Counted from the first letter of the stretch, positions 1 to 8,110 are shown. The stretch is DNA of 17,229 nt from an uncultured Clostridia bacterium (GCA_947629215.1 CANRCU010000017.1:1-17229); one strand, 5' to 3'. Made by a program: numbers and translations. The notes: generated by a model not told the origin, from the sequence alone.

Positions 1-240
1 CTCAATATTGCCTTTTGTCAGAGTGGCTGTTTTTATATTATTGTCCCACGCAATATCAAAACCAAGTTTTTCAAAAACACCTCTTAGCGGAACATAAGTG
101 CGCCCGTTGACTATCATAGGCTGAACATCGGCAAATTCAACGGTAGTATCATCAATTGTGACCGTTATGCCGGCAGCCGAGACCGCAGCGCACATAAAAG
201 CTGTACATATCGCAGTTATAGGTATATATTTTAATTTCAT
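1..240 (-). CDS. Secreted stalk-domain (copper amine oxidase N-like) protein, 5' part only
   Basis: The first 80 codons of a minus-strand gene that runs off the left edge of the window. I read a short signal peptide (MKLKYIPITAICTAFMCAA) followed by the typical start of a stalk domain (PF07833 type): a VTIDD strand, then QPMIVNGRTYVPLRGVFEKLG and a WD strand, the NGRTxVPLR core being diagnostic. Known proteins with this domain are exported and carry it as a presumed cell-wall or protein-interaction module; what follows it here cannot be seen. The start is supported by an AAAGGAC ribosome binding site about 7 bases upstream. It lies 69 bases downstream of ylbJ on the same strand. The same domain type recurs in the nuclease at 11977-13431. 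Family call firm; function unknown. Confidence 0.85.
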   Translation of the reverse strand, partial: MKLKYIPITAICTAFMCAAVSAAGITVTIDDTTVEFADVQPMIVNGRTYVPLRGVFEKLGFDIAWDNNIKTATLTKGNIE

Positions 241-309
241 GCAATTCGTCCTTTCGTATAAATTTTTCTTATACTCTAACAGCATAAGACCTGTTTTTCA
301 ATACCCCGT

Positions 310-1278
310 TTAAAAAAAGTATTTCCAAAGAAGACTGCCGATTATAAGGCTTAAAAATGCCGTAAGTATCTTACCTGCAAAATAATATTTTATATCAAGG
401 TCTGTTCCTTCAAGAAATTCGATGCTCTGGGCATGTACGGAAAGGCCGCCCCAACCGATCAGGGCAGCGCAGGCAAGTACAGAACCTTTGCCCGTATTGC
501 AAGATGCCATGTTGCAAGCATTTGTCACTTCCATAATTCCCACGGATATGGCTTTGCTTATATTTTTATCGAGTCCAAGCGGATCTAAAAACTGTGAGAT
601 ACCGTCAAAAATATGCAAAGTCCCGAACAATTCGGTAAGTACGGAAAAAATTATTATGTAGCAGCCGATAGACAGAATGGAATTTATTGAATCCGCAATT
701 GCGTCGGCAAATATTTTCTGTGTAAATTTTTGGACATGGACAGAGCAAGATACGGCTTTTTCGGAAGGATAAAACAATCCCGATATTATTGCAAGCAGCA
801 AAGCCGCGCCGTAGTTGCACAAAACAAGAAAATAACCTGTCTTTGGATCGGAAAAAAATCCCGTACCGACTGTACCTATCATAAAAAGCGCGCCTGCATT
901 ATTGCTGTAAAGCAAAAGCCTGTGGGCGGTATTTTTGGATATTTTGCCCGTTTTATACAGCTGCGCCGTGGTTTTTGCTCCCATGGGATAACCTGCTGTC
1001 AGCCCGACTGCAAGCGGAAAAGCCTGTTCGCCCGTAAGGTTGAATAGCGAGAGAGTAAGCGGCTGTATCATCTTGCCGAGAACACGCGGAAAATCAACGG
1101 CAGCAAGGCAATTAACGGTTATCATGAACGGCAGCAGTGACGGAACGACCTTTTCAAACCATAAATGCAGCCCTGCCGCAGCTCCTCCAAAAATTTCTTT
1201 TGGATAAATTATCATAAAGAGATTGAAAAAAAATATTAAAGATGGTATAATTAAATGTAATATTGTAGTTTTACGCAT
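310..1278 (-). CDS. ylbJ: YlbJ-like sporulation/nucleoside-recognition membrane protein
   Basis: A 322-residue polytopic membrane protein, of the YlbJ family with the nucleoside recognition (Gate) fold. Diagnostic stretches are GYPMGAK at residues 96-102 followed by LYKTGKIS, and SNNAGALFMIGTVGTGFF at 125-142; both correspond to conserved blocks in Bacillus YlbJ. Hydrophobic segments lie at about 6-24, 45-62, 85-95, 126-142, 150-168, 198-222, 265-282 and 303-321. B. subtilis YlbJ is needed for normal cortex/spore formation and is somewhat longer (about 400 residues), so this is a short form. No clear Shine-Dalgarno sequence precedes the ATG; a downstream start at M22 would remove the first membrane helix, so I keep M1. 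It may share a transcript with the stalk protein downstream. The transported substrate is unknown for the family. Confidence 0.8.
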   Translation of the reverse strand: MRKTTILHLIIPSLIFFFNLFMIIYPKEIFGGAAAGLHLWFEKVVPSLLPFMITVNCLAAVDFPRVLGKMIQPLTLSLFNLTGEQAFPLAVGLTAGYPMGAKTTAQLYKTGKISKNTAHRLLLYSNNAGALFMIGTVGTGFFSDPKTGYFLVLCNYGAALLLAIISGLFYPSEKAVSCSVHVQKFTQKIFADAIADSINSILSIGCYIIIFSVLTELFGTLHIFDGISQFLDPLGLDKNISKAISVGIMEVTNACNMASCNTGKGSVLACAALIGWGGLSVHAQSIEFLEGTDLDIKYYFAGKILTAFLSLIIGSLLWKYFF

Positions 1279-1364
1279 AATGGTTGTTTATAAATTTAAA
1301 CTTTTTGATAAATTATATTACATAAAGCAGTGGAATATTTATGTAAATTTTGGAGTGATGCATA

Positions 1365-3146
1365 ATGGCGAAAAAAAATAACAATAAAAACAGGCGCAAT
1401 CCTTCCCGCAGCATAAAAATGCATAACAGAGATGAGATATTGAAACGCGTTATAGACGAACGCAGCAATAAAGGCAGGGATCGCAGCAGCAAAAGCGCCG
1501 ATATACGCAACAGAGTATATACACGCGGAACAGCCGACAGACGTTCCGGCGAAGTACGCGGAACACAGGATCTACCCGAATCCCGAAAGAAAACCATCAA
1601 AGTAAAAGAAAAAAAGGAGATGCCTAAGCTGTCGGGCATATTTTTGCCCCGTACTCAAAAAAACTCGTCGGATATGATAGATCCAAGGCAGCGCAGTCAA
1701 AGGCAGATACAAAATGCATTTGTTATTTTGATAAGTCTTGCAATATTTGCCGTAATAGTCGCTTACGGTGTGCTGAATACGGTTAAATATATGCAGAGAA
1801 GTGTAGTGCAGAACGACACTATAGTCTATGACAGTATAGAAAGCGCGCAGAAATGTACAGGTGTTGTTGTGAGGGACGAAGTTGTATATACCGCGCCTGC
1901 GGACGGTGAGGCGGTATTCAACGTTTCGGATCTGGATAAGGTAAAGGCAAATACACGTATATGTTCGGTACAGGATACAGCCGTAGTACAAAGTATGCAG
2001 CAAGAGCTTGACAACATAAATAAGCAGATACTTGAAAAGCAAAAAACTCGCGAAACAATATCCGCGGTCGCCGATGAGGTAAAACAATATAATAAACAGA
2101 TAAAAGCAAGCACCGATAATTATGCTTTCAGGCTGACAAGCGGTGATATAAGCGTTATGTACAGTATGAAAGGCGATATACAAAAACTTATAGATACAAG
2201 AAATCAAAGACTGCTGAGCGAAAATTCGGGCAATTTGTCCGAGCTTGCGGAACAACGCAACGAACAGCAAAGTCTGATAAACGACAGTCAGAATGTTGTT
2301 TACACAAAAGAACCCGGTATAATATCCTGCTATTCGGACGGACTTGAAAGCAGCTATACAATAGATAAAATGGATCAGCTGACGCCTAACGACATAAATG
2401 TGAAAAACAGCGGAAAGGTCATCGACAAACTTGTTACAAACGGTGAACCGCTGTTTAAGATAGTTAAGAGCAATAATTGGTATATTGTATCATATATACC
2501 AAATTCGCAGATAAGCGATTGGAAAGTCGGCGATAAGGTCACAATATACATAAATACCCAAAATGACGATACAAAGGCAGTAGAAGTGGAAGTTGCAAGC
2601 CTTAATACAGCCGAAAGGGATACGCTTGTTATACTTAGATCGACAAAATACCTTGTGGATTATATAAATACACGCAGTGTGACTTTTGAAACGAACCGTG
2701 TTATAAAGGGCTATAAAATACCAAACAAAGCCATTGTAGAAGAAACGCTGCTAAAAGTCGCGAGCAATTTTGTTATAGACGGCAAAGTCTATAAGAAAAA
2801 CAATGACAATCCTATTATTGAAGTAGGTGTTGAAACGTCGGGCGAAAATGCCGAAGAAGGTATAACATACGTTGTTTTTGATATTAATAAGGTAAATGTC
2901 GGCGATGTGCTTGTTTTGCCGAACGATACCTCAAGTACCTTTACCGTAAGCGATGTTGCGACCGTAAAAGGCGTATATGTCATGAATACGGGCAGCGCGG
3001 TTTTCAAAAGGATAAATCTTGAAAATTCTTCTTCAAACGAAAATTATACCGTACTTGATCCAGCAGTCAATCACAATGTGGAGATACAGGACAGAATTGT
3101 TACCGATACGGTAAACACCCAAAAACAGCAGCAATTGATAAATTGA
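1365..3146 (+). CDS. HlyD-like membrane-anchored adaptor protein in the division cluster
   Basis: A 593-residue protein with three parts. Residues 1-115 are very basic and low in complexity (Lys/Arg/Asn/Ser-rich), predicted cytosolic and disordered. Residues 118-138 (FVILISLAIFAVIVAYGVL) form the single membrane helix. The outside part has a first half-lipoyl/barrel-sandwich strand set (about 160-205), a helical coiled coil (about 208-250 and 283-305) and a returning half with VKSNNWYIVSYIPNSQ and WKVGDKVTIYIN (about 370-400), the arrangement of HlyD/membrane-fusion adaptors. No ABC transporter or inner-membrane pump lies next to it, so its role is probably structural or unrelated to export; HlyD-type genes next to yggS/sepF are, to my knowledge, common in Clostridia. 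GGAG sits 9 bases before the ATG. It leads an operon-like run into yggS, 21 bases on. Confidence 0.7.
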   Translation: MAKKNNNKNRRNPSRSIKMHNRDEILKRVIDERSNKGRDRSSKSADIRNRVYTRGTADRRSGEVRGTQDLPESRKKTIKVKEKKEMPKLSGIFLPRTQKNSSDMIDPRQRSQRQIQNAFVILISLAIFAVIVAYGVLNTVKYMQRSVVQNDTIVYDSIESAQKCTGVVVRDEVVYTAPADGEAVFNVSDLDKVKANTRICSVQDTAVVQSMQQELDNINKQILEKQKTRETISAVADEVKQYNKQIKASTDNYAFRLTSGDISVMYSMKGDIQKLIDTRNQRLLSENSGNLSELAEQRNEQQSLINDSQNVVYTKEPGIISCYSDGLESSYTIDKMDQLTPNDINVKNSGKVIDKLVTNGEPLFKIVKSNNWYIVSYIPNSQISDWKVGDKVTIYINTQNDDTKAVEVEVASLNTAERDTLVILRSTKYLVDYINTRSVTFETNRVIKGYKIPNKAIVEETLLKVASNFVIDGKVYKKNNDNPIIEVGVETSGENAEEGITYVVFDINKVNVGDVLVLPNDTSSTFTVSDVATVKGVYVMNTGSAVFKRINLENSSSNENYTVLDPAVNHNVEIQDRIVTDTVNTQKQQQLIN

Positions 3147-3167
3147 CAGGCAAGGGGGAAATAAAAA

Positions 3168-3797
3168 ATGAGCATAGCCGAAAATATTGCGGAAATAAAC
3201 AAAAAAATCACTGCAGCAGCCGAAAAGAGCGGCAGAAAACGTGAGGATATATTATTGCTTGCCGTGACCAAAACAATAGATATACCGCGCATAAAAGAGG
3301 TCACAGAGCTTGGATATACGGAACTTGGCGAAAACAAGGTACAGGAAATAATGTCCAAATATGATGAACTTGACGGTGTGCAATGGCATCTTATAGGGCA
3401 TTTACAGACAAATAAGGTAAAGTATATTGCCGATAAGGTGAAGATGATACATTCCGTTGACAGCCTTAAACTCGGTACCGAAATATCCAAACGCTGCGGA
3501 CAGTGCGGCAGGATAATGGATATACTTGTTGAAATAAATATAGCGGGTGAAGAAGCAAAGCACGGTGTTCCGCTTGATATGGCGGAAAAACTTGCCTGTG
3601 AGCTTGCAAAACTTGAAAATATCCGCGTCAGGGGACTTATGACGGTTGCGCCTTATGACCCCGAACCCGAAAATAATCGTAAATATTTCAAAAATATGTA
3701 TAAATTATTTATTGACATAAAAAGCAAAAGATACGATAATATAAATATGGAATATCTTTCAATGGGTATGACAAATGATTACGAGGCGCAAATATAG
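3168..3797 (+). CDS. yggS: YggS/PLPBP-family pyridoxal phosphate-binding protein, C-terminus lost to a frameshift
   Basis: A 209-residue YggS/YlmE/PROSC-type protein (usual length about 225-235). The fold is a single alanine-racemase-like barrel that binds PLP without known catalysis and takes part in vitamin B6 and amino/keto acid homeostasis. K35 in LLAVTK is the PLP-binding lysine; GENKVQE, WHLIGHLQTNKVK, HSVD and RGLMTVAP are all family landmarks, and LSMGMTNDYEA is the conserved segment near the end. After that segment the frame meets TAG at 3795-3797. The expected ending is present in another frame from 3788 (see the next entry), so the ORF lacks the VRIGTGIFG part that helps hold the PLP phosphate. 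Either the gene is damaged or the sequence has an error here. It keeps its operon place between the HlyD-like gene and sepF. Confidence 0.85.
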   Translation: MSIAENIAEINKKITAAAEKSGRKREDILLLAVTKTIDIPRIKEVTELGYTELGENKVQEIMSKYDELDGVQWHLIGHLQTNKVKYIADKVKMIHSVDSLKLGTEISKRCGQCGRIMDILVEINIAGEEAKHGVPLDMAEKLACELAKLENIRVRGLMTVAPYDPEPENNRKYFKNMYKLFIDIKSKRYDNINMEYLSMGMTNDYEAQI

Positions 3798-3850
3798 TCC
3801 GTATAGGTACGGGAATATTCGGCGCAAGAGATTACAGCTTGGGAAAATAA
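3788..3850 (+). pseudogene. yggS: Out-of-frame C-terminal coding segment of yggS
   Basis: Reading from 3788 gives ANIVRIGTGIFGARDYSLGK and then TAA at 3848-3850: exactly the C-terminus that YggS proteins carry. It is shifted relative to the upstream frame, which ends NDYEAQI-stop. Relatives read NDYEAAI(x)xGAxxVRIG at this point, so about five to six residues are missing and the junction looks like a loss of 3n+1 bases (about 13 or 16). GC/GGC runs at the junction would allow slippage between short repeats. Rejoining the frames would give a protein of about 232 residues, the family length. Confidence 0.75.
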
Positions 3851-3868
3851 TTTTATAGGAGGATAAAA

Positions 3869-4444
3869 ATGGCTAAATTATGGGAAAAATTAAAAAACTT
3901 TGTGAGCGGTGCGGATTATGATGATTATGACGAAGATTACGAAGATGTCGACGATTATGATGACGATGACGACTATGAGGAACTGCCTCCTATAAGGTCA
4001 AGCAGGACCGCAAGAACAACATCGGCTGCGCATACATCGGCTGTACGCAACGTTTCGCCTATACGTTCGGTCACATCGTCCAGAAATACAATAAATCTTC
4101 AGCAGATGTCAAGAACTTCTTCAAGCCGTACAGGCAGAGTAATGAATATCAACACAAATGTGAATATGCAGGTGTTGGTCGCTGCTCCGAAAAGTATGGA
4201 GGAGGCAGGCGAGCTTTGCAAACAGCTTAAAGAGAGGAAAACCGTCATTGTCAATCTTGAGAATGTAGAGCATGACACTGCGCAGCGAATAAGTGATTTT
4301 TTATGCGGCGCAAATTATGCGCTTGACGGTACAATACAGTTAATATCCAACGAGATATTTGTTATCTGCCCGATGGATGTGGAGATAAGCAGCCAATTCA
4401 AAGAGGCTGTAAGAGCCAACGCTTTGCAGATAACCACGTATTAA
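3869..4444 (+). CDS. sepF: SepF, membrane-tethering cell-division protein
   Basis: A 191-residue SepF. It binds the FtsZ C-terminal tail, polymerises into rings or arcs and attaches the Z-ring to the membrane. The first residues (MAKLWEKLKNFV) form the amphipathic membrane helix, followed by a strikingly Asp/Tyr/Glu-rich stretch (about 14-43), a Ser/Thr/Arg-rich disordered linker (about 44-100) and the SepF core (about 103-188). The core contains VAAPKSMEEA, the conserved TVIVNLENV, AQRISDFLCGANYALDG and the terminal NEIFVICP strand. An AGGAGG ribosome binding site lies 5-6 bases before the ATG. Position between yggS and yggT is the standard Gram-positive arrangement (ylmE-ylmF-ylmG), which strengthens the call. 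Confidence 0.96.
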   Translation: MAKLWEKLKNFVSGADYDDYDEDYEDVDDYDDDDDYEELPPIRSSRTARTTSAAHTSAVRNVSPIRSVTSSRNTINLQQMSRTSSSRTGRVMNINTNVNMQVLVAAPKSMEEAGELCKQLKERKTVIVNLENVEHDTAQRISDFLCGANYALDGTIQLISNEIFVICPMDVEISSQFKEAVRANALQITTY

Positions 4445-4474
4445 ACGGAAAACTGATTTAAGGAGAGAAAAGCA

Positions 4475-4759
4475 ATGTTTCAGATGCTTGCATCTATAGT
4501 ATATTATTTTTTTAATATACTTGATTACGCGGTACTTATACGCTGCTTGTTGTCGTGGTTTCCGATAGCACAGGGAACTGCGTTTCACTCGCTTGTGTAT
4601 AGCCTGACAGAACCGATACTTGCGCCCGTGCGCAGGATACTCGACAGGTCGCCTATAGGCGAGAGCATGAGGATGATAGACTTTTCGCCTGTTATTGCTA
4701 TGCTTATACTTTCGGGGGTACAGAATGTACTGGTAAGTCTGCTTAATTCTTTGGGTTGA
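4475..4759 (+). CDS. yggT: YggT-family membrane protein
   Basis: A 94-residue integral membrane protein of the YggT/YlmG family, usual length. Two hydrophobic segments (about 2-28 and 66-92) flank the conserved middle, where SWFPIAQGT and the family signature LTEPILAPVRRILDR can be read, followed by DFSPVIAMLIL. Homologues sit beside division genes in most Firmicutes and are linked with membrane or nucleoid organisation in chloroplasts, but the biochemical role is not established. AAGGAGAG precedes the ATG. It begins 30 bases after sepF and is followed by ylmH after only 4 bases, so co-transcription and possibly coupled translation are likely. Confidence 0.92.
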   Translation: MFQMLASIVYYFFNILDYAVLIRCLLSWFPIAQGTAFHSLVYSLTEPILAPVRRILDRSPIGESMRMIDFSPVIAMLILSGVQNVLVSLLNSLG

Positions 4760-4763
4760 AGGT

Positions 4764-5543
4764 ATGTTTAAAAAAGATGAAATATTAAAGGGGATAACAG
4801 ATCCCGAAGAACGTGTTGTTTATGCTAAAAGTCTGGATAAAGCCGAATTGACGTTTAAAAAGTATGTACCCGCATTTTCGGTGTTTTTCGACCCGTTTAA
4901 ACTGGGGAAATTTTTGAAAATGCTGGGGCATACCGATATTCAGGTCATACCATACGGCGGTTTTGAGGAAAGTGAAAGAAGAATGCTTGGTTTTTTTCCC
5001 GAGTATTATGATTGGCAGGTGAGCGATTTTCCGATCACGCCTGTCGAAATAGCTTTTACACAGTTTTCAAAAGCGCTGTCACATCGTGATTTTTTAGGTT
5101 CGGTTTTGGGGCTTGGGATAACACGCGAAAAAATAGGCGATATTATAGTGGAAGATAAAAGAGCTGTCGTTTTTGCCGAAAGCAGGATAGCGGAATATAT
5201 AGCCGCAAATCTTGAATATGTCGGTCATACAAAGGTCGGCGCAAATTTGCTTGACAGCTATGAACCGCCGTGCAAAACAGCTGCCGAAAAAAAGATAACG
5301 GTCGCTTCTTTACGGCTTGATGCGGTGCTTTGCAGCTGCTTTAATATGTCGCGCAATAAGGTTTCCGATTTGATAAGGGGCGAAAAGGCATATGTAAACT
5401 GGCTGGGAACGGATAAGTCATCAAAACAGCTGTCGGAAGGCGATGTTGTGACACTCAGGGGCAACGGCAGGCTGCGCATAAAAGAGATAAACGGCAAAAC
5501 CAAAAAGGACAGGATACTTTTGACTGTTGAAATATACAGATAG
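4764..5543 (+). CDS. ylmH: YlmH-family S4-domain RNA-binding protein
   Basis: A 259-residue YlmH protein, usual length. The N-terminal about 170 residues are the YlmH-specific domain, with the recognisable FFDPFKLGKF, the GGFEESERRMLGFFP block and FLGSVLGLGITREKIGDI. An S4 RNA-binding domain follows (about 180-245: LRLDAVL, SRNKVSDLIRGEKAYVN, LSEGDVVTLRGNGRL). B. subtilis YlmH has been tied to ribosome-associated quality control on stalled 50S subunits; older annotation calls it cell-division associated because of its neighbours. GAAGG lies close to the ATG, only 4 bases after the yggT stop. A 42-base gap with a weak 5-bp hairpin (5545-5560) separates it from divIVA. Confidence 0.93.
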   Translation: MFKKDEILKGITDPEERVVYAKSLDKAELTFKKYVPAFSVFFDPFKLGKFLKMLGHTDIQVIPYGGFEESERRMLGFFPEYYDWQVSDFPITPVEIAFTQFSKALSHRDFLGSVLGLGITREKIGDIIVEDKRAVVFAESRIAEYIAANLEYVGHTKVGANLLDSYEPPCKTAAEKKITVASLRLDAVLCSCFNMSRNKVSDLIRGEKAYVNWLGTDKSSKQLSEGDVVTLRGNGRLRIKEINGKTKKDRILLTVEIYR

Positions 5544-5585
5544 ATATGCTGAAATGCATAATTTTTGGTTAGGAGTGAAGAACAA

Positions 5586-6203
5586 ATGATAACACCAAAC
5601 GATATTGAAAACTACGAGTTCAAGACCACTGCCCTCGGCTATTCAAAGGAAGATGTCGAAGATTTCAGGGATAAACTTATAGCGGACTATGAAAAAGTTT
5701 TCAGGGATAATATAAAACTTAATACAAGAGTCAAAAACCTTGAAGAAAATATTAAAAGATACGACAATATGGAAGAATCTATAAAAACTTCCATATTGCT
5801 TGCAGAAAAAACTGCCAAGGAAACTCGGTCAAATGCAAAGGAACAGGCAGAAAATATACTTGACCGCGCAAAAATAGACGCCGAAAAACTTGTGTCCAAA
5901 ACACTCGATCAGAAAAACGAGATCGAAAAAGAAATATTTTCTTTAAAGAAAAAATATCAGCTGCTGAAGGCAAAAATGCAACTGCTGCTTGATGCCGAGC
6001 TGAAAATGTTGAACGATCCCGCATTTGCGCTGTTTGACGAAGACGAGGACGATATGCAGGATTATGAAAGCGTTTCGCTTGAAGAAAGCGACCCAGAACC
6101 GCTGACGGTACCCGATCATGCGTCCGAAATGAAAGAAGAACAGGAAAAGAAACTTAAAGTCTTGGCGGAGTTGTTCGATGATGACGATGAGGAGGAAATA
6201 TAA
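5586..6203 (+). CDS. divIVA: DivIVA-domain polarity/division protein
   Basis: A 205-residue DivIVA. The N-terminus (ITPNDIENYEF, LGYSKEDVEDF) is the crossed lipid-binding domain that recognises curved membrane at septa and poles, followed by long coiled coils (about 20-65 and 70-142) and an acidic tail ending DDDDEEEI. I chose the ATG at 5586 and not the in-frame TTG at 5565, because AGGAG at 5571-5575 lies 10 bases before it and family proteins start at this methionine. At the site where B. subtilis has the membrane-inserting Phe17-Arg18 (FRGY) this protein has ALGY, so insertion would have to use Leu17. The stop TAA shares its last base with the ATG of the next gene. Confidence 0.9.
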   Translation: MITPNDIENYEFKTTALGYSKEDVEDFRDKLIADYEKVFRDNIKLNTRVKNLEENIKRYDNMEESIKTSILLAEKTAKETRSNAKEQAENILDRAKIDAEKLVSKTLDQKNEIEKEIFSLKKKYQLLKAKMQLLLDAELKMLNDPAFALFDEDEDDMQDYESVSLEESDPEPLTVPDHASEMKEEQEKKLKVLAELFDDDDEEEI

Positions 6204-8110
6204 TGAAAAAATTTTTATCGGTGATACTTTCTGTAAGTATTGCAATAGGTGCATTTACATTTGTTGATAAAAAAATTTCCGGTACATATGATCCCGTAGA
6301 CGTATATGCTGCCGAAACGGATGCAAAAATCAGCGGATACGGCGGTTGGCATGAGAGTTTTTTTGTTGTATGGGAAAACGATAAAGATGCCGAAAATGCA
6401 AAAGTATACTATAAAAAAAGCGATGATACAGAGTATACTCAGCTTGACGAAGAGCTTGTGCGTGCGTCCAACGGCGGCGGACGAGCTGATATTGTGGGTA
6501 TAGCTGCCGGAAAATACGATGTGAAGATAGCCCTTGCAAACGGTTCAGAGCTTATTCAAAACGATATAAATACAGATAATTTCGATCGTTCGGGATATGC
6601 GCATTTCAACAATACCGAGGGCGTCGGCGCATATAACGACGACGGAACGCCAAAGGCAAATGCCGATATAATATATGTTACAAACGAAAATAAAAACGAT
6701 GTGGAATATAACGGCAAAAAGGGTATAGCAAATATCCTCGGTTCAAAAATCAGCAATCCTTTGATCGTGCGTTTTATAGGCACGGTGGATACACAGACAA
6801 GAGATGCGGACGGAACAAAAACGACCGATATAAAAAACGGTGTTATTGCTATTAACGGCTTGAAAGATCAGGCGAGCAGTGACGACAGCTATTTTAATAT
6901 GTGTGATATTGATTCTGCCAAAAATATAACTCTTGAGGGTATCGGTACAGATGCCGTTATAGAAAAATGGGGCTTTACATTTAAAAAATCAAAGTATATA
7001 GAGGTCAGAAATCTTCGCTTTACAAAATATCCCGAAGATGCCTGCAGCTTTATCGGCAACAGCAGCAACAATTGTGAAAATATCTGGCTGCACAACTGTA
7101 CTTTTGATGTCGGTGAAAACAAGTATGACCTTACAAGCGAGCAGGATAAACACGAGGGTGACGGTTCGACCGATGTTGCATACGCTAAGAATGTTACATT
7201 AAGTTATAACCGTTTCAACAACTGCCATAAGACCTCGTTAAACGGCAACAGCGACGGTGTAAAACAGTATAATATAACATGGCATCATAATTATTTTTAT
7301 AAAAGCGGTTCTCGTATGCCTTTGGTAAGGCAGGCAAATGTACACAGCTACAACAATTATTTCTATAAAACGACCAACGCTTGTATAGATGCACGTGCGA
7401 GTGCTTGGGTGTTTTCGGAAGCAAATTACTTTGAGGAATGTGCAAATTCGCATAAAACCACGCCGAATAAGTCATACGGTGATCCTATCATAAAAAGTTT
7501 TAACGATGTAAAAGTAAAATCTACATCAACGGACGATGCGGGAACTTTGCATATTGCAAGTACAAGAAGCGAAACATATGCAGCGGGTTCAAATAAAAAT
7601 CCTTATCCAAATTTTGATACAAATGCGGATATGTTCTATTACAAAAACGGTGTAAGCGATGTCGAAAAGCTTGAATCTGCCGAATCTGCTAAACAAACTT
7701 GTATAAAAGAAAGCGGTGTAATGACGGAAAACAGCAATATCCCACCGGTACAAACGACCGAAACGACAACTGCTGCCGAAACATCGACCGAAACTACTAC
7801 GGCAACAACAATCGTAACGACAACGGAAACAACAACACAGGCAATAAATGTAACGACCACCGAAATATCGACAGAAACTACTACCGAAGACAATTCGACA
7901 GATAAAACTATGTTGGGTGATGTTAACCTTGACAAAGAAATAAAAGCCGACGATGCAGCGCTTGCTTTGCAATATACCCTGAACAAAGCGGCAGTCAATA
8001 TCCCGGAACAGGGTATAAAAAATGCGGACGTTAACAAAGACGGTCAAATTGATTCAAACGATTCGGCAAAAATATTACAGAAATCTCTGCTTTCGACTTT
8101 TGAATTCTGA
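6203..8110 (+). CDS. Secreted PL1 pectate lyase with C-terminal dockerin
   Basis: A 635-residue extracellular enzyme that cleaves polygalacturonate by Ca-dependent beta-elimination. Order: signal peptide (1 to about 36, MKKFLSVILSVSIAIGAF), a beta-sandwich, fibronectin III-like region (about 42-130), the PL1 beta-helix (about 135-455), a Thr/Glu linker (about 516-568) and a type I dockerin (572-632). PL1 landmarks are intact: Asp320 and Asp324 in GDGSTDV (Ca region), Lys343 in CHKTSLNG, WHHNYF, and Arg371/Arg376 in SRMPLVR. Both dockerin loops keep the DxNxDxxIxxxD ligands (DVNLDKEIKADD and DVNKDGQIDSND), so it should dock to a cohesin. The ATG overlaps the divIVA stop (TAATG) and its GGAGG lies inside divIVA, suggesting translational coupling. 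No separate promoter was recognised. Confidence 0.93.
   Translation: MKKFLSVILSVSIAIGAFTFVDKKISGTYDPVDVYAAETDAKISGYGGWHESFFVVWENDKDAENAKVYYKKSDDTEYTQLDEELVRASNGGGRADIVGIAAGKYDVKIALANGSELIQNDINTDNFDRSGYAHFNNTEGVGAYNDDGTPKANADIIYVTNENKNDVEYNGKKGIANILGSKISNPLIVRFIGTVDTQTRDADGTKTTDIKNGVIAINGLKDQASSDDSYFNMCDIDSAKNITLEGIGTDAVIEKWGFTFKKSKYIEVRNLRFTKYPEDACSFIGNSSNNCENIWLHNCTFDVGENKYDLTSEQDKHEGDGSTDVAYAKNVTLSYNRFNNCHKTSLNGNSDGVKQYNITWHHNYFYKSGSRMPLVRQANVHSYNNYFYKTTNACIDARASAWVFSEANYFEECANSHKTTPNKSYGDPIIKSFNDVKVKSTSTDDAGTLHIASTRSETYAAGSNKNPYPNFDTNADMFYYKNGVSDVEKLESAESAKQTCIKESGVMTENSNIPPVQTTETTTAAETSTETTTATTIVTTTETTTQAINVTTTEISTETTTEDNSTDKTMLGDVNLDKEIKADDAALALQYTLNKAAVNIPEQGIKNADVNKDGQIDSNDSAKILQKSLLSTFEF

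Noticed and set aside
1572..2270. 232-codon minus-strand ORF inside the HlyD-like gene
   Set aside because: Its Cys/Tyr/Ile-rich translation has no domain pattern, and the opposite strand reads as a coherent adaptor protein in an operon.
7589..8047. Two long minus-strand ORFs over the pectate lyase linker and dockerin
   Set aside because: They are the reverse reading of the ACN-repeat Thr linker (giving Val or Cys/Arg runs); low complexity creates open frames by chance.
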